This document shows, one piece after another, positions 8,217 through 17,684 of a stretch of 64,000 nt of DNA. A program made the translations under genes and the position numbers. Positions within the stretch are counted from its first letter, which is position 1; each line of letters opens with the position of its first letter. Source of the DNA: Burkholderiaceae bacterium (lineage in GTDB: Bacteria > Pseudomonadota > Gammaproteobacteria > Burkholderiales > Burkholderiaceae_C); NCBI GenBank assembly GCA_023954095.1, contig JAMLIQ010000001.1, positions 1-64,000 on the forward strand. Reading direction: 5' to 3'. Below the pieces are notes generated by a model. It saw nothing but the letters and a program-made list of their open reading frames with translations, ran no database searches and was not told the origin of the DNA.

Positions 8217-9149
8217 ATGGACAAACTCAAGGCTTTCGAGTCTTTCGTATCGGTCGCCACGCGTGGCAGCCTTACTGCGGCGGCGCGGGCGGAGGGCGTG
8301 GCGCCCGCCATCATGGGGCGGCGGCTCGATGCGCTGGAGGAGCACCTGGGCGTCAAGCTGCTGGTACGCACCACGCGCCGCATCAGCCTGACGCACGAAG
8401 GAAGCGCCTTTCTGGAAGACTGCCAGCGCGTGCTCGCCGACGTGGCCAATTCCGAGGCCAGCGTCTCGGCCGGCGGCATCAAGGCCAGCGGGCATTTGCG
8501 CATCACGGCGCCGGCCGGATTCGGCCGCCGCCATGTGGCGCCGCTGGTCCCCCGTTTTCGCGCGCAGCACCCCGAGGTCACGATCTCGCTCAACCTGAGC
8601 GACCGCGTGGTCGATCTGGCGGGCGAGGGCTTTGACTGCGCCGTGCGCGTGGGCGATCTGCCCGATTCTTCGCTGGTCAGCGTGCGCGTGGCCGACAACC
8701 GGCGGCTTTGCGTGGCCACGCCGCAGTACCTGGCCCAGCACGGCACGCCGGCCGAGCCGGCCGATCTGGCGCAGCATGCCTGCCTGACCTTGTCGAGCGA
8801 GGCCTCGCAAACGCGCGGCTGGGCGTTTTGCATGCCCTTGCCGGGTGGCGGCAGCGAGGTGACGCATCTGCGTCCGCGTGGGCCGCTGGATTGTTCGGAC
8901 GGCCAGGTCTTGTTCGACTGGTGCCTCGCCGGCCACGGCATTGCCTGGCGCAGCACCTGGGAAGTCGAACGTGAGATCGCCTCGGGCCAGCTGGTGGCGG
9001 TGCTGGAAGACTATGCCGCGCCGCCCAACGGCATCTACGTCGTCTTTCCCCAGCGCAAGCACCTGCCACTGCGGGTGCGCTTGTGGATCGAATTTCTCAA
9101 ACACCACTATGGCCAGCCGCAGTTCTGGCAAACCGGAGTGCCCGCGTGA
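8217..9149 (+). CDS. LysR-family transcriptional regulator next to glcB
   Basis: 310 residues. N-terminal winged HTH (residues about 1-60: FESFVSVATRGSLTAAARAE, then MGRRLDALEEHLGVKLLVRT) and a periplasmic-binding-protein-like effector domain to the C-terminus (FPQRKHLPLRVRLWIEFL is the usual ending of this subgroup). Divergent from malate synthase G, so it probably controls glcB and itself in response to a small acid; this is inference from position. A CATAAT hexamer (8203-8208) lies 8 nt before the ATG with no ribosome site, suggesting a leaderless or nearly leaderless message. Its stop overlaps the start of the next gene. Confidence 0.9.
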   Translation: MDKLKAFESFVSVATRGSLTAAARAEGVAPAIMGRRLDALEEHLGVKLLVRTTRRISLTHEGSAFLEDCQRVLADVANSEASVSAGGIKASGHLRITAPAGFGRRHVAPLVPRFRAQHPEVTISLNLSDRVVDLAGEGFDCAVRVGDLPDSSLVSVRVADNRRLCVATPQYLAQHGTPAEPADLAQHACLTLSSEASQTRGWAFCMPLPGGGSEVTHLRPRGPLDCSDGQVLFDWCLAGHGIAWRSTWEVEREIASGQLVAVLEDYAAPPNGIYVVFPQRKHLPLRVRLWIEFLKHHYGQPQFWQTGVPA

Positions 9150-9601
9150 TCCTGGAATCGTTTCTGGCCTTCTTCCATTTGGTCGCCATCTTCACCATGG
9201 TGGTCTTCATGGCAAGCGAAGCGGCGCTGTGCCGCACCGAATGGATGAATGCCGCAGTGGTGCACCGCCTTGTGCGCTTGGATCTGATCTACGGCATCTT
9301 CGCGCTCAGCGTGCTGCTGGCGGGGCTGGCGCGCACGTTCTGGGGTGTCAAGGGCGTGGCCTGGTACTGGAGCCAGCCGTTGCTGCACCTCAAGCTCGGG
9401 CTGTTTCTGGTCATTGTGCTGATGTCGCTCAGGTCTACCGCTTCCTTCTTGCGCTGGCGCCGCAACCTGGTCGCGACAGGCGCGCTGCCGCCGCCCGACG
9501 AGGTGCGCGCCACGCGCCGCTGGATCATGATCGAAACGCATTTGATTGGCCTGGTGCTGCTGGCTGCGGCGCTGCTCGCGCGCGGCGTGCTGACGCGCTG
9601 A
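9146..9601 (+). CDS. DUF2214-family membrane protein
   Basis: 151 residues from a GTG at 9146 overlapping the LysR stop (GTGA), giving VILESFLAFFHLVAIF, the typical opening of this family. Four hydrophobic helices are visible (about 3-25, 45-65, 80-97, 128-147), with a charged loop RSTASFLRWRR before the last. Family function is unknown; an inner-membrane location is clear. The same frame could start further upstream inside the LysR gene, which I reject. A strong terminator follows. Confidence 0.8.
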   Translation: MILESFLAFFHLVAIFTMVVFMASEAALCRTEWMNAAVVHRLVRLDLIYGIFALSVLLAGLARTFWGVKGVAWYWSQPLLHLKLGLFLVIVLMSLRSTASFLRWRRNLVATGALPPPDEVRATRRWIMIETHLIGLVLLAAALLARGVLTR

Positions 9602-9622
9602 AATACGCTGTCTTCAGACAGC

Positions 9623-9648
9623 AAAAAACCCCGCGTCGCGGGGTTTTT
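9623..9648. terminator. bidirectional intrinsic terminator
   Basis: AAAAACCCCGC, 3-nt loop, GCGGGGTTTTT. It separates the convergent DUF2214 gene (plus) and PsiF-type gene (minus) and has A/T tracts on both sides, so it can stop transcription from each direction. Confidence 0.92.
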
Positions 9649-9664
9649 CGGGAAGGGCGTCGGT

Positions 9665-10003
9665 TCACTTTTTCAGGCATTCGCTCATGAAGGCCTTGCG
9701 CTCGGCGCCCTTTTTGCCGGCGGCTTCGGCATTGCAGGTTTTCATCTTGCTTTGCTGGGTGGCGGGGGCTTCGGGCTTGTTGCTCAAACAGGTCTTCATG
9801 AAGGCCTTGCGCTCCTCACCTTTCATGTCTTTGGCTTGGGCATTGCAGGTCGTCATTTTCGACTGCTGCTTGCTGGGCGCTTTGGCGGCGGCCGAAGCCG
9901 TGGCTGCTGGCGCTGCTGCAGCCGCAGCGGGCGCGTCGGCGGCATGGGCGGCGCCGAAAGTGCAGGCAATTCCGAGGGTGGTCAGGGCAAGAAGCTTTTT
10001 CAT
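9665..10003 (-). CDS. PsiF-repeat periplasmic protein
   Basis: 112 residues: a signal peptide (MKKLLALTTLGIACTFGAAHA), an alanine-rich linker and two copies of the PsiF repeat, each SKMxTCNAxAxxxKGxERKAFMxxCL, at about 48-74 and 84-111. In E. coli psiF is phosphate-starvation induced, but the protein's role is unknown. Paired cysteines in each repeat could form disulfides in the periplasm. The frame is open further upstream; the ATG at 10003 gives the clean signal peptide. It is divergent from argS with about 110 bp between. Confidence 0.82.
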   Translation of the reverse strand: MKKLLALTTLGIACTFGAAHAADAPAAAAAAPAATASAAAKAPSKQQSKMTTCNAQAKDMKGEERKAFMKTCLSNKPEAPATQQSKMKTCNAEAAGKKGAERKAFMSECLKK

Positions 10004-10100
10004 GGGGGCTCCGTTGGAGGAATGGCACGGGGCCAAACCACCCCGCGAGCGCAATATACGCCTGCAGCAGGGGCGGCAGCAGGCGCGGTGGCCTGCCCCG

Positions 10101-10106
10101 TAAAAT
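10101..10106 (+). promoter_or_regulatory. -10-like box of argS
   Basis: TAAAAT lies 6 nt before the argS ATG and there is no Shine-Dalgarno sequence, so transcription would begin about at the start codon. No convincing -35 hexamer is visible. Confidence 0.4.
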
Positions 10107-10112
10107 CCGCCG

Positions 10113-11810
10113 ATGCTTACCGCAAAAAAACAACTGCTCGCGGCTCTCGCCGACGTGCTGGAGCGCTTTTCCCCCGGCGCTGGCGCCCGCGCCGCGTTCG
10201 AGTCGCCCAAGGTGGCCGCGCATGGCGACTTCGCTTGCACCGCCGCGATGCAACTGGCCAAACCGCTCAAGGCCAACCCGCGCGAACTGGCCGAGCGCCT
10301 GCGCACCGCGCTGCTGGCCGCGCCCGCGTTTGAGCGCTGGGTGCAGGCCATGGACATTGCCGGGCCGGGTTTTCTCAACATCCGACTCCGAGCCGCAGCC
10401 AAGCAGCAGGTGGTGCAAGAGGTGCTGGACACCGGATCGCGCTTTGGCCTGCAGCCCCGTCGTGGCGAGAAGGTGCTGGTGGAATTCGTATCGGCCAACC
10501 CGACCGGCCCACTGCACGTGGGCCACGGTCGCCAGGCGGCGCTGGGCGACGCGTTGAGCAACCTGTTTGCCACGCAAGGTTGGGACGTGCACCGCGAGTT
10601 CTATTACAACGACGCCGGGGTCCAGATACAGACGCTGACGCACAGCACGCAATTGCGCGCCAAGGGGTTCAAGCCGGGCGATGCCTGCTGGCCCATCGAC
10701 CCCGAGGATCCGGCCAGCAAGGCGTTCTACAACGGCGACTACATTCAAGACATTGCCAACGATTTTCTGGCCAGGAAAACCGTTCAGGCCGATGATCGCA
10801 GCTACACCGCCAGCGGCGACGTGGACGATGTCGAATCGGTCCGCAACTTTGCCGTCGCCTACCTGCGCCATGAGCAGGACAAGGACCTTCAGGCCTTCAA
10901 CCTCCAATTCGACGCGTACTACCTCGAATCGAGCCTGTACACCAGCGGCCGCGTCGAGGCCACGGTTGAGCGCCTGATTGCCAACGGCAAGACCTACGAG
11001 CAGGACGGCGCCCTGTGGCTCAGGACCAGCGACTACGGCGATGACAAGGACCGCGTCATGCGCAAGCAGGACGGCAGCTACACCTACTTTGTGCCCGACG
11101 TGGCCTACCACATCGCCAAGTGGGAGCGTGGCTTCACCAAAGTCGTGAATGTTCAGGGCACGGACCACCACGGCACCATCGCCCGCGTGCGCGCGGGCCT
11201 GCAGGCGGCCGACGTCGGCATTCCGCAGGGCTACCCCGATTACGTGCTGCACACCATGGTGCGTGTGGTCAAGGGCGGCGAGGAGGTCAAGATCAGCAAG
11301 CGTGCCGGCAGCTACGTCACGCTGCGCGACCTGATCGAATGGACCAGCAAGGACGCCGTGCGCTTCTTCCTCCTGAGCCGCAAGCCCGATACCGAATACA
11401 CCTTCGATGTCGACCTGGCCGTGGCGCAGAACAACGACAACCCGGTGTACTACGTGCAGTACGCCCATGCCCGCATTCATTCGGTGCTCGCGGCCTGGGG
11501 CGGCGATGCTTCTGGCCTGGCGGGCGCGGATCTCTCGCCCCTGGACGGGCCGCAAGCCCAGGCGCTGATGCTGCAACTGGCCAAATACCCCGAGATGCTG
11601 ACGGCAGCCACCGAGGGCGAAGCACCGCACGACGTGACCTTCTATCTGCGCGACCTGGCCGCCAGCTACCACAGCTACTACGACGCCGAGCGCATTCTGG
11701 TGGACGACGAACGCGTCAAATCAGCGCGCCTGGCGCTCGTCGCCGCCACAGCGCAGGTATTGCACAATGGCCTGGCGGTGCTGGGCGTGTCGGCGCCGCG
11801 CAGGATGTGA
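10113..11810 (+). CDS. argS: arginyl-tRNA synthetase
   Basis: 565 residues, a class I synthetase charging tRNA-Arg in the cytoplasm. The N-terminal additional domain that reads the tRNA elbow spans about 1-110. The HIGH motif appears as HVGHG at about residue 134 within [16 protein letters not shown], and the KMSKS loop as KISKRAG at about 393. The C-terminal DALR anticodon-binding domain begins around [15 protein letters not shown] and runs to the end. The start is the ATG 6 nt after a TAAAAT box. The SPOR-domain gene follows 14 bp downstream, so argS probably heads a transcript through it and dsbA. Confidence 0.97.
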   Translation: MLTAKKQLLAALADVLERFSPGAGARAAFESPKVAAHGDFACTAAMQLAKPLKANPRELAERLRTALLAAPAFERWVQAMDIAGPGFLNIRLRAAAKQQVVQEVLDTGSRFGLQPRRGEKVLVEFVSANPTGPLHVGHGRQAALGDALSNLFATQGWDVHREFYYNDAGVQIQTLTHSTQLRAKGFKPGDACWPIDPEDPASKAFYNGDYIQDIANDFLARKTVQADDRSYTASGDVDDVESVRNFAVAYLRHEQDKDLQAFNLQFDAYYLESSLYTSGRVEATVERLIANGKTYEQDGALWLRTSDYGDDKDRVMRKQDGSYTYFVPDVAYHIAKWERGFTKVVNVQGTDHHGTIARVRAGLQAADVGIPQGYPDYVLHTMVRVVKGGEEVKISKRAGSYVTLRDLIEWTSKDAVRFFLLSRKPDTEYTFDVDLAVAQNNDNPVYYVQYAHARIHSVLAAWGGDASGLAGADLSPLDGPQAQALMLQLAKYPEMLTAATEGEAPHDVTFYLRDLAASYHSYYDAERILVDDERVKSARLALVAATAQVLHNGLAVLGVSAPRRM

Positions 11811-11824
11811 AACTCGGCAAGCAT

Positions 11825-12442
11825 ATGAACAAGAAACAAACGGGCGGGACCATCGTTGGATTCATTCTCGGCCTGCTGGTCGGCTTGGGCGTGGCACTGG
11901 GCGTCGCCGTCTATGTCACCAAGCTGCCCGTGCCCTTTCTGAACAAAGGCGCCACACGCGGCACCGAGCAGGACAACGTCGAAGCGCAAAAGAACAAGAA
12001 TTGGGACCCGAACTCCCCGCTGTACGGCAAAAGCGGCGCCCGGCCCGCGTCCGGCGCCACCGGGCCGGCAGCAGGTGTCGCGGCAGCGCCAGCGTCGGCG
12101 CCAGCGCCGGCGGCCGTGCCGGAAGACCCCTTGGGCGATCTTGCCAAAGCGCGCAGCGCCGCGCCGACGCCACCGGCAGCGGCCGCGCCCGCGGCCGACG
12201 TCGATCCCTTTGACTACTTCGTGCAGGCGGGTGCGTTTCGTACCAGGCAGGACGCCGACGCCCAGCGCGCCAAATTGGCGATGCTGGGCTGGGAGGCCCG
12301 CCTGAACGAGCGCGAACAGGGCGGCCGCACCGTGTTTCGCGTGCGCATCGGCCCCTTCGTCAAGCGCATCGATGCCGAGCAGCTCAAGGAAAAGCTCGAT
12401 GGCGCGGGGGTGGAGTCTGCCCTGGTGCGCGTGCAACGCTGA
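11825..12442 (+). CDS. SPOR-domain inner-membrane protein (FtsN-like layout)
   Basis: 205 residues: short cytoplasmic tail, one membrane helix (about 9-30, GGTIVGFILGLLVGLG), an Ala/Pro-rich periplasmic linker (about 70-125) and a C-terminal SPOR domain (about 130-205; DYFVQAGAFRTRQDADAQRA, then FRVRIGPF). SPOR domains bind denuded peptidoglycan glycan strands at the septum, so a role in division or wall remodelling is likely. The arrangement argS-SPOR-dsbA is common in Burkholderiales. Whether it is the functional FtsN cannot be decided from sequence. Confidence 0.88.
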   Translation: MNKKQTGGTIVGFILGLLVGLGVALGVAVYVTKLPVPFLNKGATRGTEQDNVEAQKNKNWDPNSPLYGKSGARPASGATGPAAGVAAAPASAPAPAAVPEDPLGDLAKARSAAPTPPAAAAPAADVDPFDYFVQAGAFRTRQDADAQRAKLAMLGWEARLNEREQGGRTVFRVRIGPFVKRIDAEQLKEKLDGAGVESALVRVQR

Positions 12443-12494
12443 ACTTTTCCATTCCGGCCCACTCCCAAGGCCGAACCCCACAGGAGTCTTTTGC

Positions 12495-13145
12495 ATGAAT
12501 CGACGCGATTTTTCCACCGCCACCGCGGCTACCGCTGGCGCAATGCTCGTCTCGGGCTTTTCGCTGCCCGTGTGGGCCCAGAGCGCCGCGCCCAAGGAAG
12601 GCAAGGAGTACACCCGGCTGTCCAAACCCGTCGCCACGGACGCGCCTGCTGGCAAGGTCGAGGTCATCGAATTCTTTTGGTACAACTGCCCGCACTGCAA
12701 TGAATTCGAGCCCACGCTGGAAGCCTGGCTCAAGACGGCGCCAAAAAACATCGCCTTTCGCAGGGTGCCAATCGCTTTCAACGCCAGCTTTGCGCCGCAG
12801 CAAAAACTGTATTACGCGCTGGAAGGCATGGGCAAGGTCGATGAACTGCATTCCAGGTTGTTTCGGGCGATCCACGTTGAGAAGCAAAATCTTTCCAAGG
12901 ACGACGCAATTTTTGCCTGGATCGGCAAGCAGCCTGGCATGGACCTGGCCAAGTTCAAGGAGATGTACAACTCCTTCACCGTCTCCAACCAGGTCCGCAA
13001 GGCTTCCCAGCTGCAGGATGCCTATGGGGTCGAAGGCGTTCCCTCCATGGGTGTGGCGGGGCGGTACTACGTCGACGGAACCATGGCAGGCAGCTTGAAA
13101 GCGATGCTCAAGGTCGTTGAGGCGCTGGCAGCCAAGAGCCCATAG
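12495..13145 (+). CDS. dsbA: periplasmic thiol:disulfide oxidoreductase DsbA
   Basis: 216 residues with an export signal beginning MNRRDF, a twin-arginine-like start followed by a hydrophobic stretch ending VWAQ. The thioredoxin active site is C65-P-H-C68 in FFWYNCPHC, the DsbA dipeptide, and the conserved cis-proline loop is GVEGVPSMG near residue 180. It introduces disulfides into folding periplasmic proteins and is reoxidised by DsbB. An AGGAG ribosome site lies about 10 nt before the ATG at 12495. It follows the SPOR gene by about 50 bp, and a strong terminator closes the transcript. Confidence 0.93.
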   Translation: MNRRDFSTATAATAGAMLVSGFSLPVWAQSAAPKEGKEYTRLSKPVATDAPAGKVEVIEFFWYNCPHCNEFEPTLEAWLKTAPKNIAFRRVPIAFNASFAPQQKLYYALEGMGKVDELHSRLFRAIHVEKQNLSKDDAIFAWIGKQPGMDLAKFKEMYNSFTVSNQVRKASQLQDAYGVEGVPSMGVAGRYYVDGTMAGSLKAMLKVVEALAAKSP

Positions 13146-13167
13146 CGCGCAAACGCCGCCTTCCCGC

Positions 13168-13191
13168 AGCCCGCCGACGCGGGCTTTTTTT
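13168..13191 (+). terminator. intrinsic terminator after dsbA
   Basis: AGCCCGC, 4-nt loop, GCGGGCT and a run of six further Ts. It separates the argS-SPOR-dsbA transcript from lptA. Confidence 0.92.
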
Positions 13192-13267
13192 CGTGGGTGC
13201 GTGGCACAATGACTGCAAGATTCGTGCCGCCGCAGGGCGGCTCTGCGCGCCCACTTCGGACCTACGC

Positions 13268-13945
13268 ATGCTCCTGACTTCCCCCTTCCTCCCCCACGGC
13301 CGTCGCAGGCGCGCCTGTGCTGTCGTGCTGGGCCTGGCCGCTGCCGTCTGCGCCCTGGCTGCATTGCCTGCGTTCGCGGAGAAAGCCGATCGCAACCAGC
13401 CCATGAACATCGAAGCCGACCAGCTGCGCCACGACGCCTTGCAGCAGACCAGCGTTTTCACCGGCCGCGTCGTCGTCACCAAAGGCAGTATCGTGCTGCG
13501 CGGGGCCCGCCTGGAAGTGCGCCAGGATGATGAGGGCTACCAGTCGGCCGTGGTGACGGGTGGGGGCGGTCAGCGCGCGTTTTTCCGGCAGAAGCGCGAC
13601 ACCCCCGCGGGCGCACCGGAAGAATTCATCGAAGGCGAAGGGGAAACCATCGAGTACAGCGGCAAGGCCGACACGGTTCGTTTTGTCGCGCGCGCCCAAT
13701 TGCGTCGCTATAGGGGCGGCGAACTGAGCGACGAGATCACCGGCGAGGTCATCGTGTACAACAACCTCACCGACGTCTTCACCGTTGAGGGCCGCAAGTC
13801 CGGCAAGTCGCCGGGCGATGGCGCAGAGGCGGGCGGGCGCGTTCGCGCCATCCTGGCCCCGCGCGATGCGTCGCCCGCCGCCCCTGCGCCCGGTCCGAAC
13901 CCGGACCTCAAGCCCAGCAGCCGCCTGGAAGGCCCGCGCCGATGA
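13268..13945 (+). CDS. lptA: LPS transport periplasmic protein LptA
   Basis: 225 residues with a signal peptide ending [10 protein letters not shown]. The OstA-like beta-jellyroll runs from [13 protein letters not shown] to about residue 170, with repeated strand motifs ([37 protein letters not shown]). A low-complexity Pro/Ala tail follows. LptA bridges the periplasm and carries lipopolysaccharide from LptC to LptD. It overlaps lptB by four bases (ATGA). lptC is not immediately upstream; instead a terminator and the dsbA operon are found. The start at the ATG at 13268 gives a plausible signal peptide. Confidence 0.93.
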   Translation: MLLTSPFLPHGRRRRACAVVLGLAAAVCALAALPAFAEKADRNQPMNIEADQLRHDALQQTSVFTGRVVVTKGSIVLRGARLEVRQDDEGYQSAVVTGGGGQRAFFRQKRDTPAGAPEEFIEGEGETIEYSGKADTVRFVARAQLRRYRGGELSDEITGEVIVYNNLTDVFTVEGRKSGKSPGDGAEAGGRVRAILAPRDASPAAPAPGPNPDLKPSSRLEGPRR

Positions 13946-14757
13946 GCGCCACCGAGGCCAGCGAAGCGCTTGGCGAGGCGGCGCCTGGTGCAAGCAGCGA
14001 ACCGGCGGCTGCGTCGTCGAGCTTGCTGGAAGTGCGCCACCTGGCCAAGGCCTACGGCGGACGCAAGGTCGTCAAGGATGTCTCGCTCAACGTGCGCAAG
14101 GGTGAAGTCGTGGGCTTGCTCGGCCCCAATGGTGCCGGCAAAACCACCTCGTTCTACATGATCGTTGGCCTGGTGCGCAGCGACGCGGGCGACATCTTCA
14201 TCGATGGCCGCTCGGTGGGCAACATGCCGATTCACCGGCGCTCGCGGCTTGGCATGTCTTATCTGCCGCAGGAGGCCTCGATCTTCCGCAAGCTCACGGT
14301 GCAGCAAAATGTGCGCGCCGTGCTGGAGCTGCAGCATGGCGAAGATGGCAAGCCCCTGTCCAAGGAAGTGATCGAGGAGCGTCTCACCTCGCTTTTGCAG
14401 GAGCTGCGTGTGGAGCACCTGCGCGACTCGTCGGCGCTCTCGCTCTCGGGGGGTGAACGGCGGCGCGTCGAGATTGCCCGGGCGCTGGCGACGCAGCCGC
14501 GTTTTATCCTGCTTGACGAGCCTTTTGCCGGCATCGACCCGATCGCCGTGATCGAGATCCAGCGCATCATCGGTTTTCTGAAGGCGCGCGGCATCGGCGT
14601 ATTGATCACCGACCACAACGTGCGCGAAACGCTGGGCATCTGCGATCACGCCTTCATCATCAGCGAAGGCGAGGTGCTGGCCGAGGGCACACCGACAGAA
14701 ATCGTCGACAACGCGGAAGTGCGCCGGGTGTACCTGGGCGAGCACTTCCGGATGTAG
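13942..14757 (+). CDS. lptB: LPS export ABC transporter ATPase LptB
   Basis: 271 residues. Walker [10 protein letters not shown] near residue 61, Q-loop in [16 protein letters not shown] signature LSGGERRR near 168, Walker [14 protein letters not shown] and H-loop TDHNVRET. The [17 protein letters not shown] and [14 protein letters not shown] blocks are diagnostic of LptB among ABC proteins. It powers LPS extraction with LptFG on the cytoplasmic face. The protein carries an N-terminal Ala/Ser/Glu-rich extension of about 27 residues compared with the 240-residue E. coli protein. It forms an operon with lptA (overlap) and probably rpoN. Confidence 0.96.
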   Translation: MSATEASEALGEAAPGASSEPAAASSSLLEVRHLAKAYGGRKVVKDVSLNVRKGEVVGLLGPNGAGKTTSFYMIVGLVRSDAGDIFIDGRSVGNMPIHRRSRLGMSYLPQEASIFRKLTVQQNVRAVLELQHGEDGKPLSKEVIEERLTSLLQELRVEHLRDSSALSLSGGERRRVEIARALATQPRFILLDEPFAGIDPIAVIEIQRIIGFLKARGIGVLITDHNVRETLGICDHAFIISEGEVLAEGTPTEIVDNAEVRRVYLGEHFRM

Positions 14758-14808
14758 CGTGATGGGCGCATTCCTTTCTTTGCCTGCGCGCGGTAGTGGT
14801 TGGGTCGC

Positions 14809-16368
14809 ATGAAGCCGGGCCTGTCGCTGCGCGTCTCGCAGCACCTGGCCTTGACGCCGCAGCTGCAGCAATCCATCCGTTTGCTGCAGCTCTCGACGCT
14901 GGAAATCGCCCAGGAAGTCGAGCAGATGCTGGACGAAAACCCGTTTCTGGAACGCGAAAACGAAGAGGCGCCGCGGGAAGAATTTGGCCTGGCGCATGCC
15001 GATATCCCGGCAGAGAGCACAGACGCAAGCATGGAGTTTGCTACGTATTCAGGAGCTGACAACACAAGCACAGCAAGCGCTGAGAGCCAAAATGACTCAG
15101 ATTTCCCGGCCGACGACCTGCTGGATTGGTCCGGTGACGGAACGCATGAGATGGCGCCGGACGACGCCGAGTGGGGCGGCGACGCCCCCGCGCGAGTGTC
15201 CAGCGATTCCGGCGAAGGCACGGGCGATGCGCTCGACCGCGCGCACGAGCACGGCTCGCTCACCGACTTCCTGCACCGCCAGGCGCTGGCGCTGCGGCTC
15301 GGGGACATCGACCGCGCGGCGCTCTCCTTCCTGATCGAGTCGCTCAGCGACAACGGCTACCTGGAAGATCCCATCGAGGCGCTGGCCGCAGGCTTGGCGC
15401 AGGGGGACGCCGAGGAAGCCGAAGAACTGGTGCACCGCTTTACCGTGGCGCTGCGTTTGTTGCAGAGCCTGGAGCCCACGGGCGTGGGCGCGCGCCATCT
15501 GGGCGAATGCCTGAGCCTGCAGCTGCGCGAACTGCAGGCGGACGGCGTGCACGATGCAGTTCTGGTGGCCACGGCGCTGTGCATCTGCCAGCAGCCACTC
15601 GACCTGTTGGCACGGCGCGATCTGCGGCGTCTGGCGCCGCTTTGCGGTGCCAGCGAAGAAGTCACGCGCGCAGCCATGGCCTTGATTGCGCAGCTCGAAC
15701 CCCGGCCTGGGCGGCGCTTTTCCAATGTGGAGCGCAACGCCATCGTGCCCGACGTCCTGGTGCGCCGCGTGGGCACGGGCTCGGCACAGTTCGTCGTGCA
15801 ACTCAACCCCGATGTGATGCCGCGCCTGCGCGTGCACGACATCTACGCAGGCGCCCTGCGCGGCCACCGCGGCAGCGACGGCCACCAGGCACTGCAGCAG
15901 CGCCTGCAGGAAGCGCGCTGGTTCATCAAGAACATTCAACAGCGCTTTGACACCATCCTGCGCGTCTCCAAGGCGATTGTCGAGCGGCAGAAAAACTTCT
16001 TTGTGCACGGTGAACTCGCCATGCGCCCGCTGGTGCTGCGCGACATTGCCGACGAGCTGGGCCTGCACGAATCGACCATCTCCCGCGTCACCACCGCCAA
16101 GTACATGGCGACACCCCAGGGCACCTACGAACTCAAGTTCTTCTTTGGCTCGGGCCTGGGGACGGACACTGGGGGCAATGCGTCGAGCACGGCGGTGCGG
16201 GCGCTCATCAAGCAGTTTGTCGCCGCCGAGAACCCGGCCAAGCCCTTGTCGGACAACCAGATCGCCGACATGCTCAAAGAGCAAGGCATTGAATGCGCGC
16301 GCCGCACCGTGGCCAAGTACCGCGAAGCGCTGAAGATACCCATCACCACGCTGCGCAAGACACTATGA
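14809..16368 (+). CDS. rpoN: RNA polymerase sigma-54 factor
   Basis: 519 residues. Region I (MKPGLSLRVSQHLALTPQLQQ, then SIRLLQLS) binds activators; an acidic, poorly conserved region II follows (about 45-130); the core-binding domain and the C-terminal DNA-binding part include the HTH (LRDIADELGLHESTISRVT) and the RpoN box ARRTVAKYRE. It recognises -24/-12 promoters. I start at the ATG at 14809; a TTG three codons earlier is possible. A copy of the dispersed repeat (15036-15109) is read in frame as part of region II, where extra residues are tolerated. The stop overlaps the start of the methyltransferase gene. Confidence 0.97.
   Translation: MKPGLSLRVSQHLALTPQLQQSIRLLQLSTLEIAQEVEQMLDENPFLERENEEAPREEFGLAHADIPAESTDASMEFATYSGADNTSTASAESQNDSDFPADDLLDWSGDGTHEMAPDDAEWGGDAPARVSSDSGEGTGDALDRAHEHGSLTDFLHRQALALRLGDIDRAALSFLIESLSDNGYLEDPIEALAAGLAQGDAEEAEELVHRFTVALRLLQSLEPTGVGARHLGECLSLQLRELQADGVHDAVLVATALCICQQPLDLLARRDLRRLAPLCGASEEVTRAAMALIAQLEPRPGRRFSNVERNAIVPDVLVRRVGTGSAQFVVQLNPDVMPRLRVHDIYAGALRGHRGSDGHQALQQRLQEARWFIKNIQQRFDTILRVSKAIVERQKNFFVHGELAMRPLVLRDIADELGLHESTISRVTTAKYMATPQGTYELKFFFGSGLGTDTGGNASSTAVRALIKQFVAAENPAKPLSDNQIADMLKEQGIECARRTVAKYREALKIPITTLRKTL
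15036..15109 (+). repeat. dispersed palindromic repeat, copy 3 (inside rpoN)
   Basis: TTTGCTACGTATTCAGGAGC, then AAGCGCTGAGAGCCAAAAT and a CAGATTTCCCG tail. It encodes EFATYSGADNTSTASAESQN in region II of sigma-54. The GCT codon at 15040 is in the rpoN frame, the same frame used by the other in-gene copies. Confidence 0.65.
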
Positions 16369-17684
16369 ATCAGCTACAACTTTTCTTGCCCTGCGCCGCC
16401 GGCGTCGAGGGTTTTCTGGCCGACGAGGTGCACCAGATCACTGGGCTCACCGGCAACGATCTGCTGGTGGGACGCGGCGGCGTGCTGCTCAAGGCTTCTT
16501 GGCGCGATGCGCTCTTTCTCAACCTGAACAGCCGTCTGGCGCAGCGCGTGCTGGTCCAGCTGGCCCAGGGCTTGTACCGCAGTGAGAACGATATTTACGC
16601 CCTGGCGTCCAGCATTGCCTGGGAAATCTGGTTCACGCCGCGCCAGAGCTTCAAGGTGGAGGTCACGGCCCAGCACAGCCCGCTGACCAGCCTGAACTTT
16701 GCCGCGCTGCGCACCAAGGACGCCGTGGCCGACCGCTTTCGTGCCAAGGCCGGCGTGCGCCCCGACGTGGACACGCAGTGGCCCGACGTGCGCGTGCACC
16801 TGCACCTGACCACCGACGAAGCCACGGTTTACATCGACACCTCGGGCGAGCCGCTGTTCAAGCGCGGCTGGCGCAACGTGCGCGACGGCGGGGCCAAAGG
16901 CGACGCCCCGCTCAAAGAGACGCTCGCCGCCGCCATGATCGCCGCCACCGGCTGGGATCCGCACGGCGAGGCGCCCCTGCCGCTCTACGACCCCTGCTGC
17001 GGCAGCGGCACGGTGCTGATCGAAGCCGCCCAAATGGCCTGCCGCATCGCGCCGGGCTTGCAACGGCGCTTTGCCTTTGAAAAATTGCTGCCGTTTCAGG
17101 CGCATGTCTGGGGTGCTATCAAAGAAGAAGCTAATAGCGCAATCACTGCCTGCGCTACGGGCATATTTGGCAGTGATATTTCACACCGCATGGTCGATTT
17201 TGCCGAGCACAACGCCCAGCGCGCTGGCGTCGCGGGCGCGCTGCAACTGCGCGGCGGCGACGCCCTGCAGCGCATGCCGCCCTGCGAGGAGTCGGGGATC
17301 ATGCTGCTCAATCCACCGTATGGCGAGCGCATCGCCGCCGCAGGCAGCGCGGGCCAGAACGCGCGCGAGCGCGCCCAGCAGCGCGCGCAGGGCGCGGTGG
17401 TGGGCCGGGAAGCGGCAGAAGTACCGGGCGCGGAGGGGGCTGGGGGAGACGGCAGCGAATTCTTCCAGCAGCTTGCCAGCCACTGGAAGAAAAACTACAC
17501 CGGCTGGCAGGCCTGGATGCTCACGCCCGACTTGAAGCTCCCCGGCAAGATGCGCCTGAAGGAGTCGCGCCGGGTCCCGATGTGGAACGGTCCCATCGAA
17601 TGCCGGCTGTTTCGCTTCGACCTGATTCGCGGCAGCCTGCGCCAGCGCCCAGGGGACGCTGCCGCCCCTGCCCATGGCGCCTGA
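16365..17684 (+). CDS. rlmL: THUMP-domain 23S rRNA guanine-N2 methyltransferase (RlmL N-terminal half type)
   Basis: 439 residues: N-terminal ferredoxin-like/THUMP region (about 1-160, RNA binding) and a class I methyltransferase domain with the SAM loop DPCCGSGTVLIEAA near residue 209 and the catalytic NPPYGER near 316. This equals the RlmL (G2445) half of E. coli RlmKL; the RlmK half is absent, as usual in betaproteobacteria. Two inserts stand out: a dispersed repeat copy (17113-17170) between the SAM loop and the GIFGSDIS strand, and an Ala/Arg/Glu-rich stretch (about 325-360) after NPPYGER. ATGA overlap with rpoN; 11-bp overlap with the PIN gene. Confidence 0.88.
   Translation: MNQLQLFLPCAAGVEGFLADEVHQITGLTGNDLLVGRGGVLLKASWRDALFLNLNSRLAQRVLVQLAQGLYRSENDIYALASSIAWEIWFTPRQSFKVEVTAQHSPLTSLNFAALRTKDAVADRFRAKAGVRPDVDTQWPDVRVHLHLTTDEATVYIDTSGEPLFKRGWRNVRDGGAKGDAPLKETLAAAMIAATGWDPHGEAPLPLYDPCCGSGTVLIEAAQMACRIAPGLQRRFAFEKLLPFQAHVWGAIKEEANSAITACATGIFGSDISHRMVDFAEHNAQRAGVAGALQLRGGDALQRMPPCEESGIMLLNPPYGERIAAAGSAGQNARERAQQRAQGAVVGREAAEVPGAEGAGGDGSEFFQQLASHWKKNYTGWQAWMLTPDLKLPGKMRLKESRRVPMWNGPIECRLFRFDLIRGSLRQRPGDAAAPAHGA
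17113..17170 (+). repeat. dispersed palindromic repeat, copy 4 (inside rlmL)
   Basis: GTGCTATCAAAGAAGAAGCT, then AATAGCGC, then TGCGCTACGGGCATATTTGG. Translated in frame as GAIKEEANSAITACATGIFG. The GCT codon at 17115 is in the same frame as in rpoN, recC and trpG copies. Confidence 0.65.

Noticed and set aside
9816..11672. 618-codon minus-strand frame opposite argS
   Set aside because: Shadow of argS; the real minus-strand gene here is the short PsiF-type protein in another frame.
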